Below are positions 18,248-27,025 of a stretch of 64,000 bases of DNA, in pieces. Made by a program: the position numbers and the translations under genes. Positions within the stretch are counted from its first letter, which is position 1. Each line of letters starts with the position of its first letter. Under the pieces are notes generated by a model. The model saw only the letters and a list, made by a program, of their open reading frames with translations. It ran no database searches and was not told the DNA's origin. The stretch is from Nitratireductor sp. B36 (lineage in GTDB: Bacteria > Pseudomonadota > Alphaproteobacteria > Rhizobiales > Rhizobiaceae): contig NZ_JACKZY010000003.1 in assembly GCF_020833685.1 (NCBI RefSeq), forward strand, positions 634,997 through 698,996, in the 5' to 3' direction.

Positions 18248-19432
18248 ATGTCGACAGCTGAAGCCATCGTCGTCGCCAGTGCCGCTCGGACACCGGTCGG
18301 TTCTTTCAACGGATCGTTTGCCACCGTGCCAGCGCACGAACTGGGCGCCACTGCCATCAAGGAAGCGCTTTCACGCGCTGGCGTGGCGCCTGAAGAGGTG
18401 AATGAGGTCATTCTCGGTCAGGTGCTGACCGCGGGCCAGGGGCAGAACCCGGCACGTCAGGCTTCGGTCGCAGCCGGCCTGCCGAAGGAGACAACCGCCT
18501 GGGTGCTCAATCAGGTCTGCGGTTCGGGCTTGCGCACCATCGCCATCGGAATGCAGCAGATCGCTACGGGCGATGCCGACATCATCGTGGCCGGCGGGCA
18601 GGAATCCATGACGCTCTCGCCGCATTGCGCCTATCTGCGTGCCGGGGTGAAGATGGGCGATTACGCCATGATCGACACGATGATCCGCGACGGCCTTTGG
18701 GATGCCTTTAACGGCTATCATATGGGTATCACGGCGGAGAATGTGGCGCGGCAGTTTCAGATCACGCGTGAGGAGCAGGACGCCTTTGCGCTCGCCTCGC
18801 AGAACAAGGCGGAGGCCGCTCAGAAGGCCGGGCGTTTCAAGGACGAGATCGTGCCCGTGACCGTGAAGAGCCGCAAGGGGGAGACGGTCATTTCGGAGGA
18901 TGAGTATATCCGTCATGGCGCGACCCTTGAGGGTATGCAGAAGCTGCGTCCGGCCTTCGACAAAGAGGGCACCGTGACGGCGGCCAATGCATCAGGCATC
19001 AATGACGGTGCTGCTGCAGTGGTTCTGATGCGCGAAAGCGAGGCGGAGCGCCGTGGTTTGACGCCGCTCGTACGCATCGCGTCCTGGGCAACGGCAGGTG
19101 TCGATCCGGCGATCATGGGCACGGGGCCGATCCCCGCTTCGCGCCGTGCGCTGGAAAAGGCAGGCTGGAAGGCGGAAGATCTCGATCTGGTCGAAGCCAA
19201 CGAGGCCTTTGCCGCACAGGCCTGTGCCGTGAACAAGGATATGGGCTGGAACCTGGAGATCGTGAACGTGAATGGCGGAGCGATCGCCATCGGCCATCCG
19301 ATCGGAGCTTCGGGCACACGCATTTTCAACACGCTGGCCTTCGAGATGCGCCGCCGGGGCGCGAAGAAGGGGCTGGCGACGCTTTGCATTGGCGGCGGAA
19401 TGGGCGTCGCCATGTGCGTGGAAGCGCTGTAG
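18248..19432 (+). CDS. phaA: Acetyl-CoA acetyltransferase (beta-ketothiolase)
   Basis: Condenses two acetyl-CoA to acetoacetyl-CoA, the first step of polyhydroxybutyrate synthesis. The 394-residue thiolase has the acyl-binding cysteine in [10 protein letters not shown] (about residue 89), NEAFAAQ, the histidine in [14 protein letters not shown] and the second catalytic cysteine in [13 protein letters not shown] 18248 is preceded by GGGAGAAG. It is followed 108 bp later by phaB, forming a phaAB operon; no PHA synthase gene lies in the window. Confidence 0.96.
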   Translation: MSTAEAIVVASAARTPVGSFNGSFATVPAHELGATAIKEALSRAGVAPEEVNEVILGQVLTAGQGQNPARQASVAAGLPKETTAWVLNQVCGSGLRTIAIGMQQIATGDADIIVAGGQESMTLSPHCAYLRAGVKMGDYAMIDTMIRDGLWDAFNGYHMGITAENVARQFQITREEQDAFALASQNKAEAAQKAGRFKDEIVPVTVKSRKGETVISEDEYIRHGATLEGMQKLRPAFDKEGTVTAANASGINDGAAAVVLMRESEAERRGLTPLVRIASWATAGVDPAIMGTGPIPASRRALEKAGWKAEDLDLVEANEAFAAQACAVNKDMGWNLEIVNVNGGAIAIGHPIGASGTRIFNTLAFEMRRRGAKKGLATLCIGGGMGVAMCVEAL

Positions 19433-19540
19433 ATTGTTTGCCGGCACGCGGCGGCAGACGTCGCGTGCCAGCCGGCTTATCGCTCAGGCACAATGGGGCG
19501 AAGGCGGCGGGGACGATTCATTTTCAGGGAGGCGACCTGC

Positions 19541-20260
19541 ATGAAGACGGGACTTGTTACCGGTGGAACTCGTGGCATTGGCGCGGCAATAGCAACAGCC
19601 CTCAGGGATGCTGGCTATCGGGTCGCGGTGAATTACGCGGGCAATGACGAGGCGGCGGCGCGGTTTGCCGAGGAAACCGGCATTGCCGCCTACAAATGGT
19701 CGATCGCCGATTATGATGCCTGTGCCGAAGGTGTTGCGAAGATCGAAGCCGATCTCGGGCCGGTGGACGTTCTGGTCAACAATGCCGGAATCACGCGGGA
19801 TGTGATGTTCCACAAGATGACGGTGGAAGACTGGCGCGCGGTTGTCGATGTCAATCTCAACGGCGTCTTCAACATGACGCATCAGGTTTTTGCCGGTATG
19901 CGGTCACGCAGGTTCGGTCGCATCGTCAATATATCTTCCATCAACGGTCAGAAGGGCCAGATGGGGCAGGCCAACTACTCGGCGGCCAAGGCCGGCGAGA
20001 TCGGTTTCACCAAGGCATTGGCCCAGGAGGGGGCGCGCTTCAACGTGACAGTGAACGCGATCTGCCCGGGCTATATCGCCACAGACATGGTGATGGCTGT
20101 GCCGGAAGCCGTGCGCGAGAAAATCATCGCCCAGATCCCGGTGGGGCGGTTGGGCGAGGCCTCGGAGATTGCAAGATCCGTGCTTTTTCTGGTTTCGGAC
20201 GAGGCCGGGTTCATGACCGGGTCGACATTGACGGTCAATGGCGGACAGTACTTCGTCTGA
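19541..20260 (+). CDS. phaB: Acetoacetyl-CoA reductase
   Basis: NADPH-dependent reduction of acetoacetyl-CoA to (R)-3-hydroxybutyryl-CoA. A 239-residue SDR with cofactor motif GGTRGIG near the N-terminus, NNAGITRDVMFHKM, catalytic Ser in NISSINGQKGQMGQ and YSAAK, all diagnostic of PhaB. ATG 19541 is preceded by AGGGAGG. It follows phaA on the same strand. Confidence 0.95.
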   Translation: MKTGLVTGGTRGIGAAIATALRDAGYRVAVNYAGNDEAAARFAEETGIAAYKWSIADYDACAEGVAKIEADLGPVDVLVNNAGITRDVMFHKMTVEDWRAVVDVNLNGVFNMTHQVFAGMRSRRFGRIVNISSINGQKGQMGQANYSAAKAGEIGFTKALAQEGARFNVTVNAICPGYIATDMVMAVPEAVREKIIAQIPVGRLGEASEIARSVLFLVSDEAGFMTGSTLTVNGGQYFV

Positions 20261-20478
20261 AGGAAAAACTGCTGCATTGCGCGGCTGAGTGACCCGGTGC
20301 TGTGGAGAAAAGCGAGCGTCGTGCTTTGCGTATCTCTGTATCAAATTGAAGCAATTTGGTTAACGCGGCATTCATCCTGACACTCCGGCCCTGTGGATAA
20401 GCTGTTCCTTATCTGTCGACAGCTGGTGGAAAACACCAGATGTAGTGGCGAACGTATCAGGAACATTTCGGCATCACT

Positions 20479-20520
20479 GATTCGTCGCCGATTCGTTCCG
20501 GGTTTGGTCGAAGTGTTAAC
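20479..20520 (+). repeat. Repeat block copy 1 (GATTC pair plus GTTAAC)
   Basis: GATTCGTCGC, C, GATTCGTTCC (20479-20499), a 15-nt spacer, then GTTAAC (20515-20520). It is matched by copy 2 at 20753-20794. Confidence 0.7.
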
Positions 20521-20752
20521 GCGTGGGTCTTCGAAGCGTCGAAAACCCGTTAACCGCTCAGCAAATTTTCCTAACGAAATCTTATGCTTGTTCGGGAAGA
20601 AGAGACGCGGTCCTCTGCCTTTCGCTCAAAAGTTAACGCTCATCCCCGGTTTCATACCATTTGGGCAAGGTGCCGATTCAGCATGTAGGCCCACGTGCTG
20701 AGCGATGCACAGCATATTGGGGTGAACAAAACGGGAAACACTCGAAGTGAGT

Positions 20753-20794
20753 GATTCGTCGCTGATTCGTTCCAGACTCGTTCCAAACCTTAAC
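20753..20794 (+). repeat. Repeat block copy 2 (GATTC pair plus CTTAAC)
   Basis: GATTCGTCGC, T, GATTCGTTCC (20753-20773), a 15-nt spacer carrying GACTC, then CTTAAC (20789-20794). Only one of 21 bases differs from copy 1, and the spacing to the TTAAC element is identical. Confidence 0.7.
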
Positions 20795-20928
20795 AAGCGA
20801 ATTTTTCTCCTCCCCGTTTGGGCAGGCTTTGTCGGCGGAGTGTCAGTCTTGCCTTGGAATGCGAAGGCAAAGCGTGCTAACCCGTGTGCTCGCCTTTTTT
20901 CGCTGAGGTAGACGGCTTTCCGGGCCCT

Positions 20929-23900
20929 ATGAATTTCCAGAATCAGAATGCCAGTCCCCGGACACTTTCGGGGCGCAACGTCACAGCCATCCTCGGCCCT
21001 ACCAACACGGGCAAGACGCATCTCGCCATTGAGCGTATGGTGGCGCATTCGAGCGGGATAATAGGCCTGCCACTGCGCCTGTTGGCTCGCGAGGTTTACA
21101 CGCGTGTTGTCGCCAAAGTGGGTGAGCAGCATGTGGCGTTGATCACCGGCGAGGAAAAGATATCGCCGCCGGGCGCGCGCTTCTCGGTGTGTACTGTGGA
21201 GGCAATGCCGCGTGAGGCGGATGTGGCCTTTGTCGCCATCGACGAAGTGCAGCTTGCCGCTGATCTCGAGCGCGGGCATATCTTCACCGACCGCATCCTG
21301 CACCTGCGGGGCCGCGAGGAAACGCTGCTGCTGGGTGCCGGCACGATGCGCGGCATCCTGGAAAAGCTGCTACCGGGCCTTTCGGTCATAACCCGGCCGC
21401 GCATGTCGGTGCTTACCTATTCCGGTTCGCGCAAGATCACGCGGCTGCCGCGTCGCTCGGCCATCGTGGCCTTTTCCTCCGATGAGGTTTATGCGATCGG
21501 CGAACTGATCCGCCGCCAGCGCGGCGGTGTCGCCGTGGTGCTTGGCGCGTTGAGCCCGCGCACCCGAAATGCGCAGGTGGCGCTCTATCAATCCGGCGAT
21601 GTTGACTATCTGGTGGCGACGGATGCCATCGGCATGGGGCTCAACCTCGATGTGGACCACGTTGCCTTTGCGCAAAACCGCAAGTTCGACGGTTTCCAGT
21701 ATCGCGACCTCAATCCGTCGGAACTCGGCCAGATCGCCGGACGTGCAGGCCGACATTTGAGGGACGGAACCTTTGGTGTGACGGGCCAGGTGGACCCATT
21801 CGCCGATGAGCTGGTCCATCGTATCGAGGCGCATGAGTTTGATCCGGTCAAGGTGCTGCAATGGCGCACGGCCGCGTTCGACTTTTCAAGCGTTGATGCT
21901 CTCAAGGCATCTCTCGATATGCCGCCTCCGGTTGAGGGGCTCACTCGCGCACTGCCTGCTGCGGATGCCAAAGTGCTCGAATTTCTGTCGCGGGATGAGG
22001 ACATACGCAAGCTGGCGGAAGGGCGCGAACGCGTCGGGCTTCTGTGGGAAGCCTGTGTGCTGCCCGATTACCGGCGTATAGCACCGGCCCAGCACGCGGA
22101 AATTGTTGGTGCAGTCTTTTCTGATCTGGCGCGAATGGGCCATGTCGATGAAGACTATATGGCTGAACAGGTCAAACGTGCCTCGTCTACCGAGGGGGAC
22201 ATCGACACTTTATCGCAGCGGATCGCGCAGATCCGCACATGGACATTTGTCTCGCATCGGCCCGGTTGGTTGGCCGATGCGACACACTGGCAAGAAAAAA
22301 CACGAGAGATTGAGGACAGTTTGTCCGATGCGCTGCATGAGCGATTGACGAAACGCTTTGTGGACCGCAGGACTTCCGTGCTCATGAAGCGCCTGAGAGA
22401 GAATGCAATGCCGGAAGCAGAAATCAGCCCCGTTGGCGAAGTCCTTGTCGAGGGGCACCATGTTGGTGAGATGCTAGGGTTCCGCTTTACTGCCGACCGT
22501 TCGGCGGAGGGCGAGGATGCGCGCGCCGTCAAGGCAGCCGCGCAAAAAGCGCTCGCGGCCGAGTATGAAGCTCGTGCGGAGCGTTTTGCCTCATCGGGCA
22601 ATGGAGATCTGGCGCTCGATTCTGATGGTCTGCTGCGTTGGCTCGGACAGCCTATCGCAACCCTGGTGGCTGGCGAGGATGCATTAAAGCCGCGTGTGGT
22701 GCTCCTGGCAGATGAGCAGCTTACCGGGCCGGCACGCGACAAGGTGGCTGCCCGTGCCGAACGCTTTGTGACATATCAGATCGAGTCGCTACTGAAGCCC
22801 TTGGTGGACCTTCGCAACACTGAAAGTCTTTCGGGAATGGCGCGCGGGATCGCCTTCCAGCTTGCCGAGAATTTCGGCGTGCTCAATCGCCGCAATGTGG
22901 CCGAAGACGTTCGCGCTCTCGATCAGGACGCGCGCGCCTCGTTGCGCCGCCTTGGCGTGCGCTTTGGCGCTTATCACATCTTTGTTCCTGCGCTGATCAA
23001 ACCCGCTCCTGCAGGGCTTCTGACACTTCTGTGGGCGCTGAAAAACGACGCTAAAGACAAGTCGGGCTATGGGGATGTCGTGAACGCGCTTGCCGCGGGG
23101 CGCACGTCTATCGTCACCGATCCGACCTTTGAAAAGGCGTTTTACGGGCTCGCGGGCTATCGCAATCTCGGTCGCCGTGCGGTGCGTGTCGATATTCTTG
23201 AGCGCCTTGCAGATCTTATTCGACCTGCGCTGTCGTGGAAGCCGGGAGCGGGCGCGCGGCCTGAAGGCGGTTATGACGGTGCTGCCTTTGTGGTCACGCC
23301 GGCAATGATGTCCATTCTTGGTGCGACCGCTGACGATATGGAAGCGATCCTCAAGGGGCTGGGCTATCGTGGAGAGCCGAAATCAGCTGAAGAGGTGGCC
23401 GCGCATCTGAAGGCGCTCGACGAGGCGGCTGCGGAAAAGGAAGCGACACAAAAGGCCGAGGAACTCAAATCAGCCGCGCCCGTGGCTGAGGGGACGGAAA
23501 CGGCCGCGGCGACCGAGGAGGCCACTGCCCAGCCAAATGAGGGAGCAGAGGCAGAGACCGTTGTGGCGGAGACACCCGCCGAGACCGCAACGCCTGCGGC
23601 TGCTGAGACCACCGCGGATGCAGCAGCTGAGGCTGTGGCTGAAGCGCCTGCTTCCGAGGCTTCGGCCGAAAATGCATCCGTCGAGGAAGAAGAACCGAAG
23701 CCGGTTCTCATCTGGCGGCAGGCTCGTTTCGATGGGCGAAAGCGCCATGGTGCGGGCAAGGGAAGTCCGCGCCAGCAGGGGCGCGGGCGTCAGGAACGCG
23801 AGGGGGCCCAAAAGCGAGGCAAACCTCCACGCAAGGACGGTGACAAGCAGAGCTTTAAACGCAAAGGAGCTGCGCATCGTCCGCGCGAGGAGCGGCCGGC

Positions 23901-23964
23901 TCGGATCGATCCGGATTCACCCTTTGCCAAGCTCGCTGCACTGAAGGACCAGTTGAAGAAGTAG
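20929..23964 (+). CDS. Suv3-like RNA helicase with extended C-terminal tail
   Basis: A 1011-residue superfamily 2 helicase of the mitochondrial-degradasome (SUV3) type, expected to unwind RNA with ATP. Visible motifs: Walker A GPTNTGKTH (Lys29), DEVQ as the DEXH motif, SGSRKIT, ATDAIGMGLNLD, and QIAGRAGRH. After about residue 820 comes a long Ala/Glu-rich, coiled or disordered segment, ending in a strongly basic Arg/Lys/Gly tail that probably binds RNA. ATG 20929 is used because the conserved region follows within 17 residues; no good ribosome binding site is visible, and GTG 20884 is an alternative. An S4 RNA-binding gene follows by 9 bp. Confidence 0.9.
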   Translation: MNFQNQNASPRTLSGRNVTAILGPTNTGKTHLAIERMVAHSSGIIGLPLRLLAREVYTRVVAKVGEQHVALITGEEKISPPGARFSVCTVEAMPREADVAFVAIDEVQLAADLERGHIFTDRILHLRGREETLLLGAGTMRGILEKLLPGLSVITRPRMSVLTYSGSRKITRLPRRSAIVAFSSDEVYAIGELIRRQRGGVAVVLGALSPRTRNAQVALYQSGDVDYLVATDAIGMGLNLDVDHVAFAQNRKFDGFQYRDLNPSELGQIAGRAGRHLRDGTFGVTGQVDPFADELVHRIEAHEFDPVKVLQWRTAAFDFSSVDALKASLDMPPPVEGLTRALPAADAKVLEFLSRDEDIRKLAEGRERVGLLWEACVLPDYRRIAPAQHAEIVGAVFSDLARMGHVDEDYMAEQVKRASSTEGDIDTLSQRIAQIRTWTFVSHRPGWLADATHWQEKTREIEDSLSDALHERLTKRFVDRRTSVLMKRLRENAMPEAEISPVGEVLVEGHHVGEMLGFRFTADRSAEGEDARAVKAAAQKALAAEYEARAERFASSGNGDLALDSDGLLRWLGQPIATLVAGEDALKPRVVLLADEQLTGPARDKVAARAERFVTYQIESLLKPLVDLRNTESLSGMARGIAFQLAENFGVLNRRNVAEDVRALDQDARASLRRLGVRFGAYHIFVPALIKPAPAGLLTLLWALKNDAKDKSGYGDVVNALAAGRTSIVTDPTFEKAFYGLAGYRNLGRRAVRVDILERLADLIRPALSWKPGAGARPEGGYDGAAFVVTPAMMSILGATADDMEAILKGLGYRGEPKSAEEVAAHLKALDEAAAEKEATQKAEELKSAAPVAEGTETAAATEEATAQPNEGAEAETVVAETPAETATPAAAETTADAAAEAVAEAPASEASAENASVEEEEPKPVLIWRQARFDGRKRHGAGKGSPRQQGRGRQEREGAQKRGKPPRKDGDKQSFKRKGAAHRPREERPARIDPDSPFAKLAALKDQLKK

Positions 23965-23973
23965 CGCCATGCA

Positions 23974-24363
23974 ATGAGCGGGACAGCTTTAGAACGGCAG
24001 CGCATCGATAAGTGGCTGTTCTTTGCACGGGTGGTGAAATCACGCTCACTCGCTGCCAAGCTCGCACAGGCGGGACGAGTTCGGGTCAATCGCAACAAGA
24101 TCGAGCAGGCCGCCTACCAGATCAAGGTGGGCGACGTGCTCACCATCTCTCTTGACCGGCGTATCCTTGTATACCGTGTTCTGGCGCCTGGGGCGCGGCG
24201 TGGCCCCGCGGAAGAGGCACGTCTGCTCTATGAAGACATGACTCCGCCTGCCCCGCCGAAAGAGATCCTGGTAGCGTCACAGCCGCCAAAGCGTGATCTG
24301 GGGACCGGACGCCCGACCAAGAAGGAGCGTCGCGCGCTCGATCGGTGGCGCGACGACGGCTGA
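23974..24363 (+). CDS. S4-domain RNA-binding protein (Hsp15-like)
   Basis: A 129-residue protein with an N-terminal S4 domain (QRIDKWLFFARVVKSRSLAAKLAQAGRVRVN), the fold shared by Hsp15 and ribosomal S4. Hsp15 rescues nascent-chain-blocked 50S subunits; the same role here is inferred only from similarity. The basic C-terminal tail (TKKERRALDRWR) is typical. It starts 9 bp after the helicase stop, so the two are co-transcribed, suggesting an RNA or ribosome quality theme. Confidence 0.88.
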   Translation: MSGTALERQRIDKWLFFARVVKSRSLAAKLAQAGRVRVNRNKIEQAAYQIKVGDVLTISLDRRILVYRVLAPGARRGPAEEARLLYEDMTPPAPPKEILVASQPPKRDLGTGRPTKKERRALDRWRDDG

Positions 24364-24501
24364 ATCCGAAAACAGGTCTCCAAAGGTAGGAATGGGATTT
24401 CGCCTGCGACGATTGCGGCGCAATAACGGGCCTTGCAACCGCCCTTCAAAGGCGATACCTCACCTCTCGACATTCCAAGAAGCTGTCAGCCGAGAGCACC
24501 A

Positions 24502-24840
24502 ATGACCTATATCGTCACCGACAATTGCATCAAGTGCAAGTACATGGACTGTATAGAAGTTTGTCCGGTGGACTGTTTCTATGAGGGTGAAAACATGCTC
24601 GTCATCCATCCGGATGAGTGCATCGACTGCGGTGTCTGTGAACCGGAATGCCCGGCAGAGGCGATCAAGCCCGATACTGAGCCAGGTCTGGATAGCTGGC
24701 TTCAGCTGAATTCCGAATATGCCGAAAAATGGCCCAACATCACCGCTAAGAAAGAGCCTCCGGCAGACGCCAAGGAATTTGATGGCGTCGAAAACAAGCT
24801 GGAGCAGTACTTTTCGCCGGAGCCCGGCGAAGGAGATTGA
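24502..24840 (+). CDS. fdxA: Seven-iron ferredoxin (3Fe-4S/4Fe-4S)
   Basis: A 112-residue electron carrier starting [26 protein letters not shown]. Cysteines of the N-terminal 3Fe-4S/4Fe-4S pair (9, 17, 21, 25 and others) and the second motif [12 protein letters not shown] are present, matching the Azotobacter FdI / FdxA family by length and by its C-terminal extension ([13 protein letters not shown]). FdxA is an essential gene in several alphaproteobacteria; the partner redox enzyme is not indicated by context. It lies downstream of the S4 gene with a 138-bp gap. Confidence 0.96.
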   Translation: MTYIVTDNCIKCKYMDCIEVCPVDCFYEGENMLVIHPDECIDCGVCEPECPAEAIKPDTEPGLDSWLQLNSEYAEKWPNITAKKEPPADAKEFDGVENKLEQYFSPEPGEGD

Positions 24841-25219
24841 ACCCACTTTACGTCCGTGGGGCATAATGCAAATAGACGTGGCAATCGCGCAGGATTCTGC
24901 CGCGACATCTTCGCACATGCGTCAAATTCTTGATTCTTTCGGCTTTTTGTGGTAGCTTCACGAAATCATGCCGGTGACAACACGTCTTTTGATGGCGCAC
25001 ACAGACTAATCACTGAAAGGTGGGGCTCAAAATCCGGACCGGGGCTATCTGGGTCAGGGTGTATTGGTTTGCGTGGCGGGCCTTCGGTACAGGGCTGTCA
25101 CCATTTCCCAGAGCTTGAAATTTCTCGTGCGTCCGAAAAGCCGGCAGGCGTATGGGCATAGGTTATCGTCGAGGCGAGGCGATGCCGGCATGCCCCACTA
25201 GAACAGGAGTGTTAGGCGG
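24841..25219. other. Intergenic region fdxA - carD
   Basis: This 379-bp stretch contains no gene I can support. Two GATTC sites (about 24893 and 24934) and AT-richer sequence near 24925-24970 probably mark the carD promoter zone. No terminator with a T-run is obvious behind fdxA. Confidence 0.5.
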
Positions 25220-25792
25220 ATGACCACCCAGCAGAAGAAATCGGCGCAGCGTCAGGGATTCAAGACTGGCGAATATATCGTGTATCCGGCGCACGGCGTC
25301 GGGCAGATCGTTACGATCGAAGAGCAGGAAGTCGCCGGTCACAAGCTGGAATTGTTCGTCATCGATTTTCAGAAGGACAAGATGCGCCTCAAGGTTCCGG
25401 TCGCCAAGGCGACGTCCATTGGCATGCGCAAGCTTTCCGAAACTGATTATGTCGATCGTGCGCTCAAGGTCGTCCAGGGCCGTGCCCGCGTGAAGCGCAC
25501 CATGTGGTCGCGCCGCGCCCAGGAGTATGATGCAAAGATCAATTCGGGTGACCTGATCTCCATTTCGGAAGTCGTGCGCGATCTTTATCGTGCCGACAAT
25601 CAGCCGGAGCAGTCCTATTCGGAGCGTCAGCTCTATGAAGCCGCACTCGACCGCATGGCGCGCGAGATCGCGGCCGTCAATCGCATGTCGGAAACCGAAG
25701 CTGTGCGCCTGATCGAGACGAACCTGAACAAGGGTCCGCGCCGTGGTGCGAAAGCCGACAATGAGGAAGCCGAGAAGGACGAGGCGGCGTAA
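25220..25792 (+). CDS. carD: CarD-family transcription factor
   Basis: A 190-residue protein that binds RNA polymerase beta and stabilises open promoter complexes. The N-terminal RNAP-interaction domain is clear: FKTGEYIVYPAHGVGQIVTIEEQEVAG, then KLELFVIDFQKDKMRLKVPV; the helical C-terminal DNA-binding part follows (YSERQLYEAALDRMAREIAAV). The C-terminus is lysine- and glutamate-rich. It is monocistronic, with a strong terminator just behind. In Rhizobiales carD commonly neighbours fdxA and rpoH2, as here. Confidence 0.94.
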   Translation: MTTQQKKSAQRQGFKTGEYIVYPAHGVGQIVTIEEQEVAGHKLELFVIDFQKDKMRLKVPVAKATSIGMRKLSETDYVDRALKVVQGRARVKRTMWSRRAQEYDAKINSGDLISISEVVRDLYRADNQPEQSYSERQLYEAALDRMAREIAAVNRMSETEAVRLIETNLNKGPRRGAKADNEEAEKDEAA

Positions 25793-25819
25793 AACGTCCC
25801 TCCCCAACACTTTCCAAGG

Positions 25820-25852
25820 AACCCGGCTCTCTAGCCGGGTTTTTTGTTGTTC
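25820..25852 (+). terminator. Rho-independent terminator after carD
   Basis: AACCCGGCT (25820-25828) pairs with AGCCGGGTT (25833-25841) around CTCT, then TTTTGTTGTT. A textbook terminator 27 bp after the stop codon. Confidence 0.93.
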
Positions 25853-25874
25853 GGTGTCATACGAGCTCGCGGCT

Positions 25875-25900
25875 GGAACTTTTCGTGTTTCCGACTCGTT
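25875..25900 (+). promoter_or_regulatory. EcfG-type promoter of rpoH2
   Basis: GGAAC (25875-25879), a 17-nt spacer, CGTT (25897-25900). It fits the EcfG general stress consensus. As I recall, rpoH2 of Sinorhizobium is under the EcfG-type factor RpoE2, so the context agrees. The leader before the rpoH2 ATG would be about 220 nt. Confidence 0.75.
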
Positions 25901-26124
25901 ACTTTAAGTGATGTCTCGTTGCCTGGGCCTGAGAAACCCTGTTCACGGTGCTTTCAAAAGGCCTCTTACCGCCGGCGAGACGTCCGCCACTGGCGCGGCC
26001 GCGCATGTTTGAACGGGGCGTCAGCGACGCTTTGAATGTTTGGACAGCGCATGGCTAAGCCAGTGCGTGTGGGCTTGGTGGCCCGCTCTCCGTTGTCGGA
26101 GGCTGGCTCGTAACGCGGGAGTGC

Positions 26125-26985
26125 ATGATGCAAGACCGGGCGGAACGCAAACTGATCGAGAATGCGATGAAAGCGCCATATCTGGCGCTGGAAGAAGAAC
26201 AAGATCTGGCAAAACGCTGGTCGAAAACACAGGATCAGCAAGCGCTGCATCAACTGACCGTCGCTCATATGCGCCTGGTTATCGCCATGGCTGGCCGTTT
26301 TCGAAACTTTGGACTGCCGATGGCTGACCTCATACAGGAGGGGCATATCGGGCTCCTGGAGGCTGCAGCCCGGTTTGATCCCGAGCGCGGCGTCCGTTTC
26401 TCCACATATGCGACATGGTGGATACGCGCCTCGATGCAGGACTATGTCTTGCGCAACTGGTCGATCGTGCGCGGTGGGACGAGTTCCGCCCAGAAGGCGC
26501 TTTTCTTCAAGTTCCGCCGTCTGAGGGCGAAGCTCCAGAAAAGCATGGGGACTTCTGCCGAGATTCACGAAGAGGCGGCCAAACTTCTTGGCGTTTCAAC
26601 CGCCGACGTGGCGATGATGGATGCGAGGCTGTCCGGACCCGACTTGTCTCTCAACGCACCGATGCGCGATGAAGGCGAGGCGTCTGCGGAGCGGATGGAG
26701 TTTATACCTTCCGATGCCGATCCCGTGGATGAAACCGTCGAGCACATGATCGACGGTGAGCGGCGTGCGGTGTGGCTCGCCAAGGCGCTCAATGTTCTGG
26801 ATCGGCGCGAATTACAGATCATACGCGAGCGCCGGTTGTCAGACGACGGGGCGACTCTTGAGGCGCTGGGCACCGCGCTCGGAATATCAAAGGAACGTGT
26901 TCGTCAGATCGAAAGCAGGGCGATCGAGAAGTTGCGCGGCGTGCTTGTTCGTGAGCATCCCGCGCTCCTCGGGGGCGCAGCCTGA
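26125..26985 (+). CDS. rpoH2: RNA polymerase sigma-32-type factor RpoH2
   Basis: A 286-residue heat-shock-family sigma factor. Region 2 reads HMRLVIAMAGRFRNFGLPMADLIQEG and FSTYATWWIRASMQDYVLRNWS; the RpoH-specific box appears as SSAQKALFFKFRRLR; region 4 ends with GISKERVRQIESRAIEKLR. It is more divergent than RpoH1-type proteins, and its position beside carD and its EcfG-like promoter point to the RpoH2 paralogue active in stationary phase or oxidative stress. ATG 26125 follows GGGAG. Convergent with the M48 peptidase gene. Confidence 0.9.
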   Translation: MMQDRAERKLIENAMKAPYLALEEEQDLAKRWSKTQDQQALHQLTVAHMRLVIAMAGRFRNFGLPMADLIQEGHIGLLEAAARFDPERGVRFSTYATWWIRASMQDYVLRNWSIVRGGTSSAQKALFFKFRRLRAKLQKSMGTSAEIHEEAAKLLGVSTADVAMMDARLSGPDLSLNAPMRDEGEASAERMEFIPSDADPVDETVEHMIDGERRAVWLAKALNVLDRRELQIIRERRLSDDGATLEALGTALGISKERVRQIESRAIEKLRGVLVREHPALLGGAA

Positions 26986-27025
26986 GACAAACTGCGCTTC
27001 TGAAAGATAAGACAAATGACAAACG

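Larger units (their letters stand above)
20261..20928. other. Non-coding segment with DnaA box, GANTC and GTTAAC clusters
   Basis: No convincing gene occupies these 668 bp. What I see: CAAATTG/CAATTTG dyad (20342-20358); GTTAAC at 20359, 20515, 20549 and 20632; a perfect DnaA box TGTGGATAA (20392-20400) with a one-mismatch relative TGTGGAGAA about 90 bp earlier; GANTC sites at 20479, 20490, 20675, 20753, 20764 and 20775; two copies of a 21-bp block; and a TTGCCTT/AAGGCAA hairpin at 20849-20870. It could be a regulatory region of the helicase gene or an origin-like element. phaB's transcript has no obvious terminator. Confidence 0.6.
25793..26124. other. Intergenic region carD - rpoH2
   Basis: A 332-bp gap with the carD terminator and then the EcfG-like promoter at 25875-25900. 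The remaining 224 bp would be a long 5' leader of rpoH2; I see no small gene in it. Confidence 0.6.
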
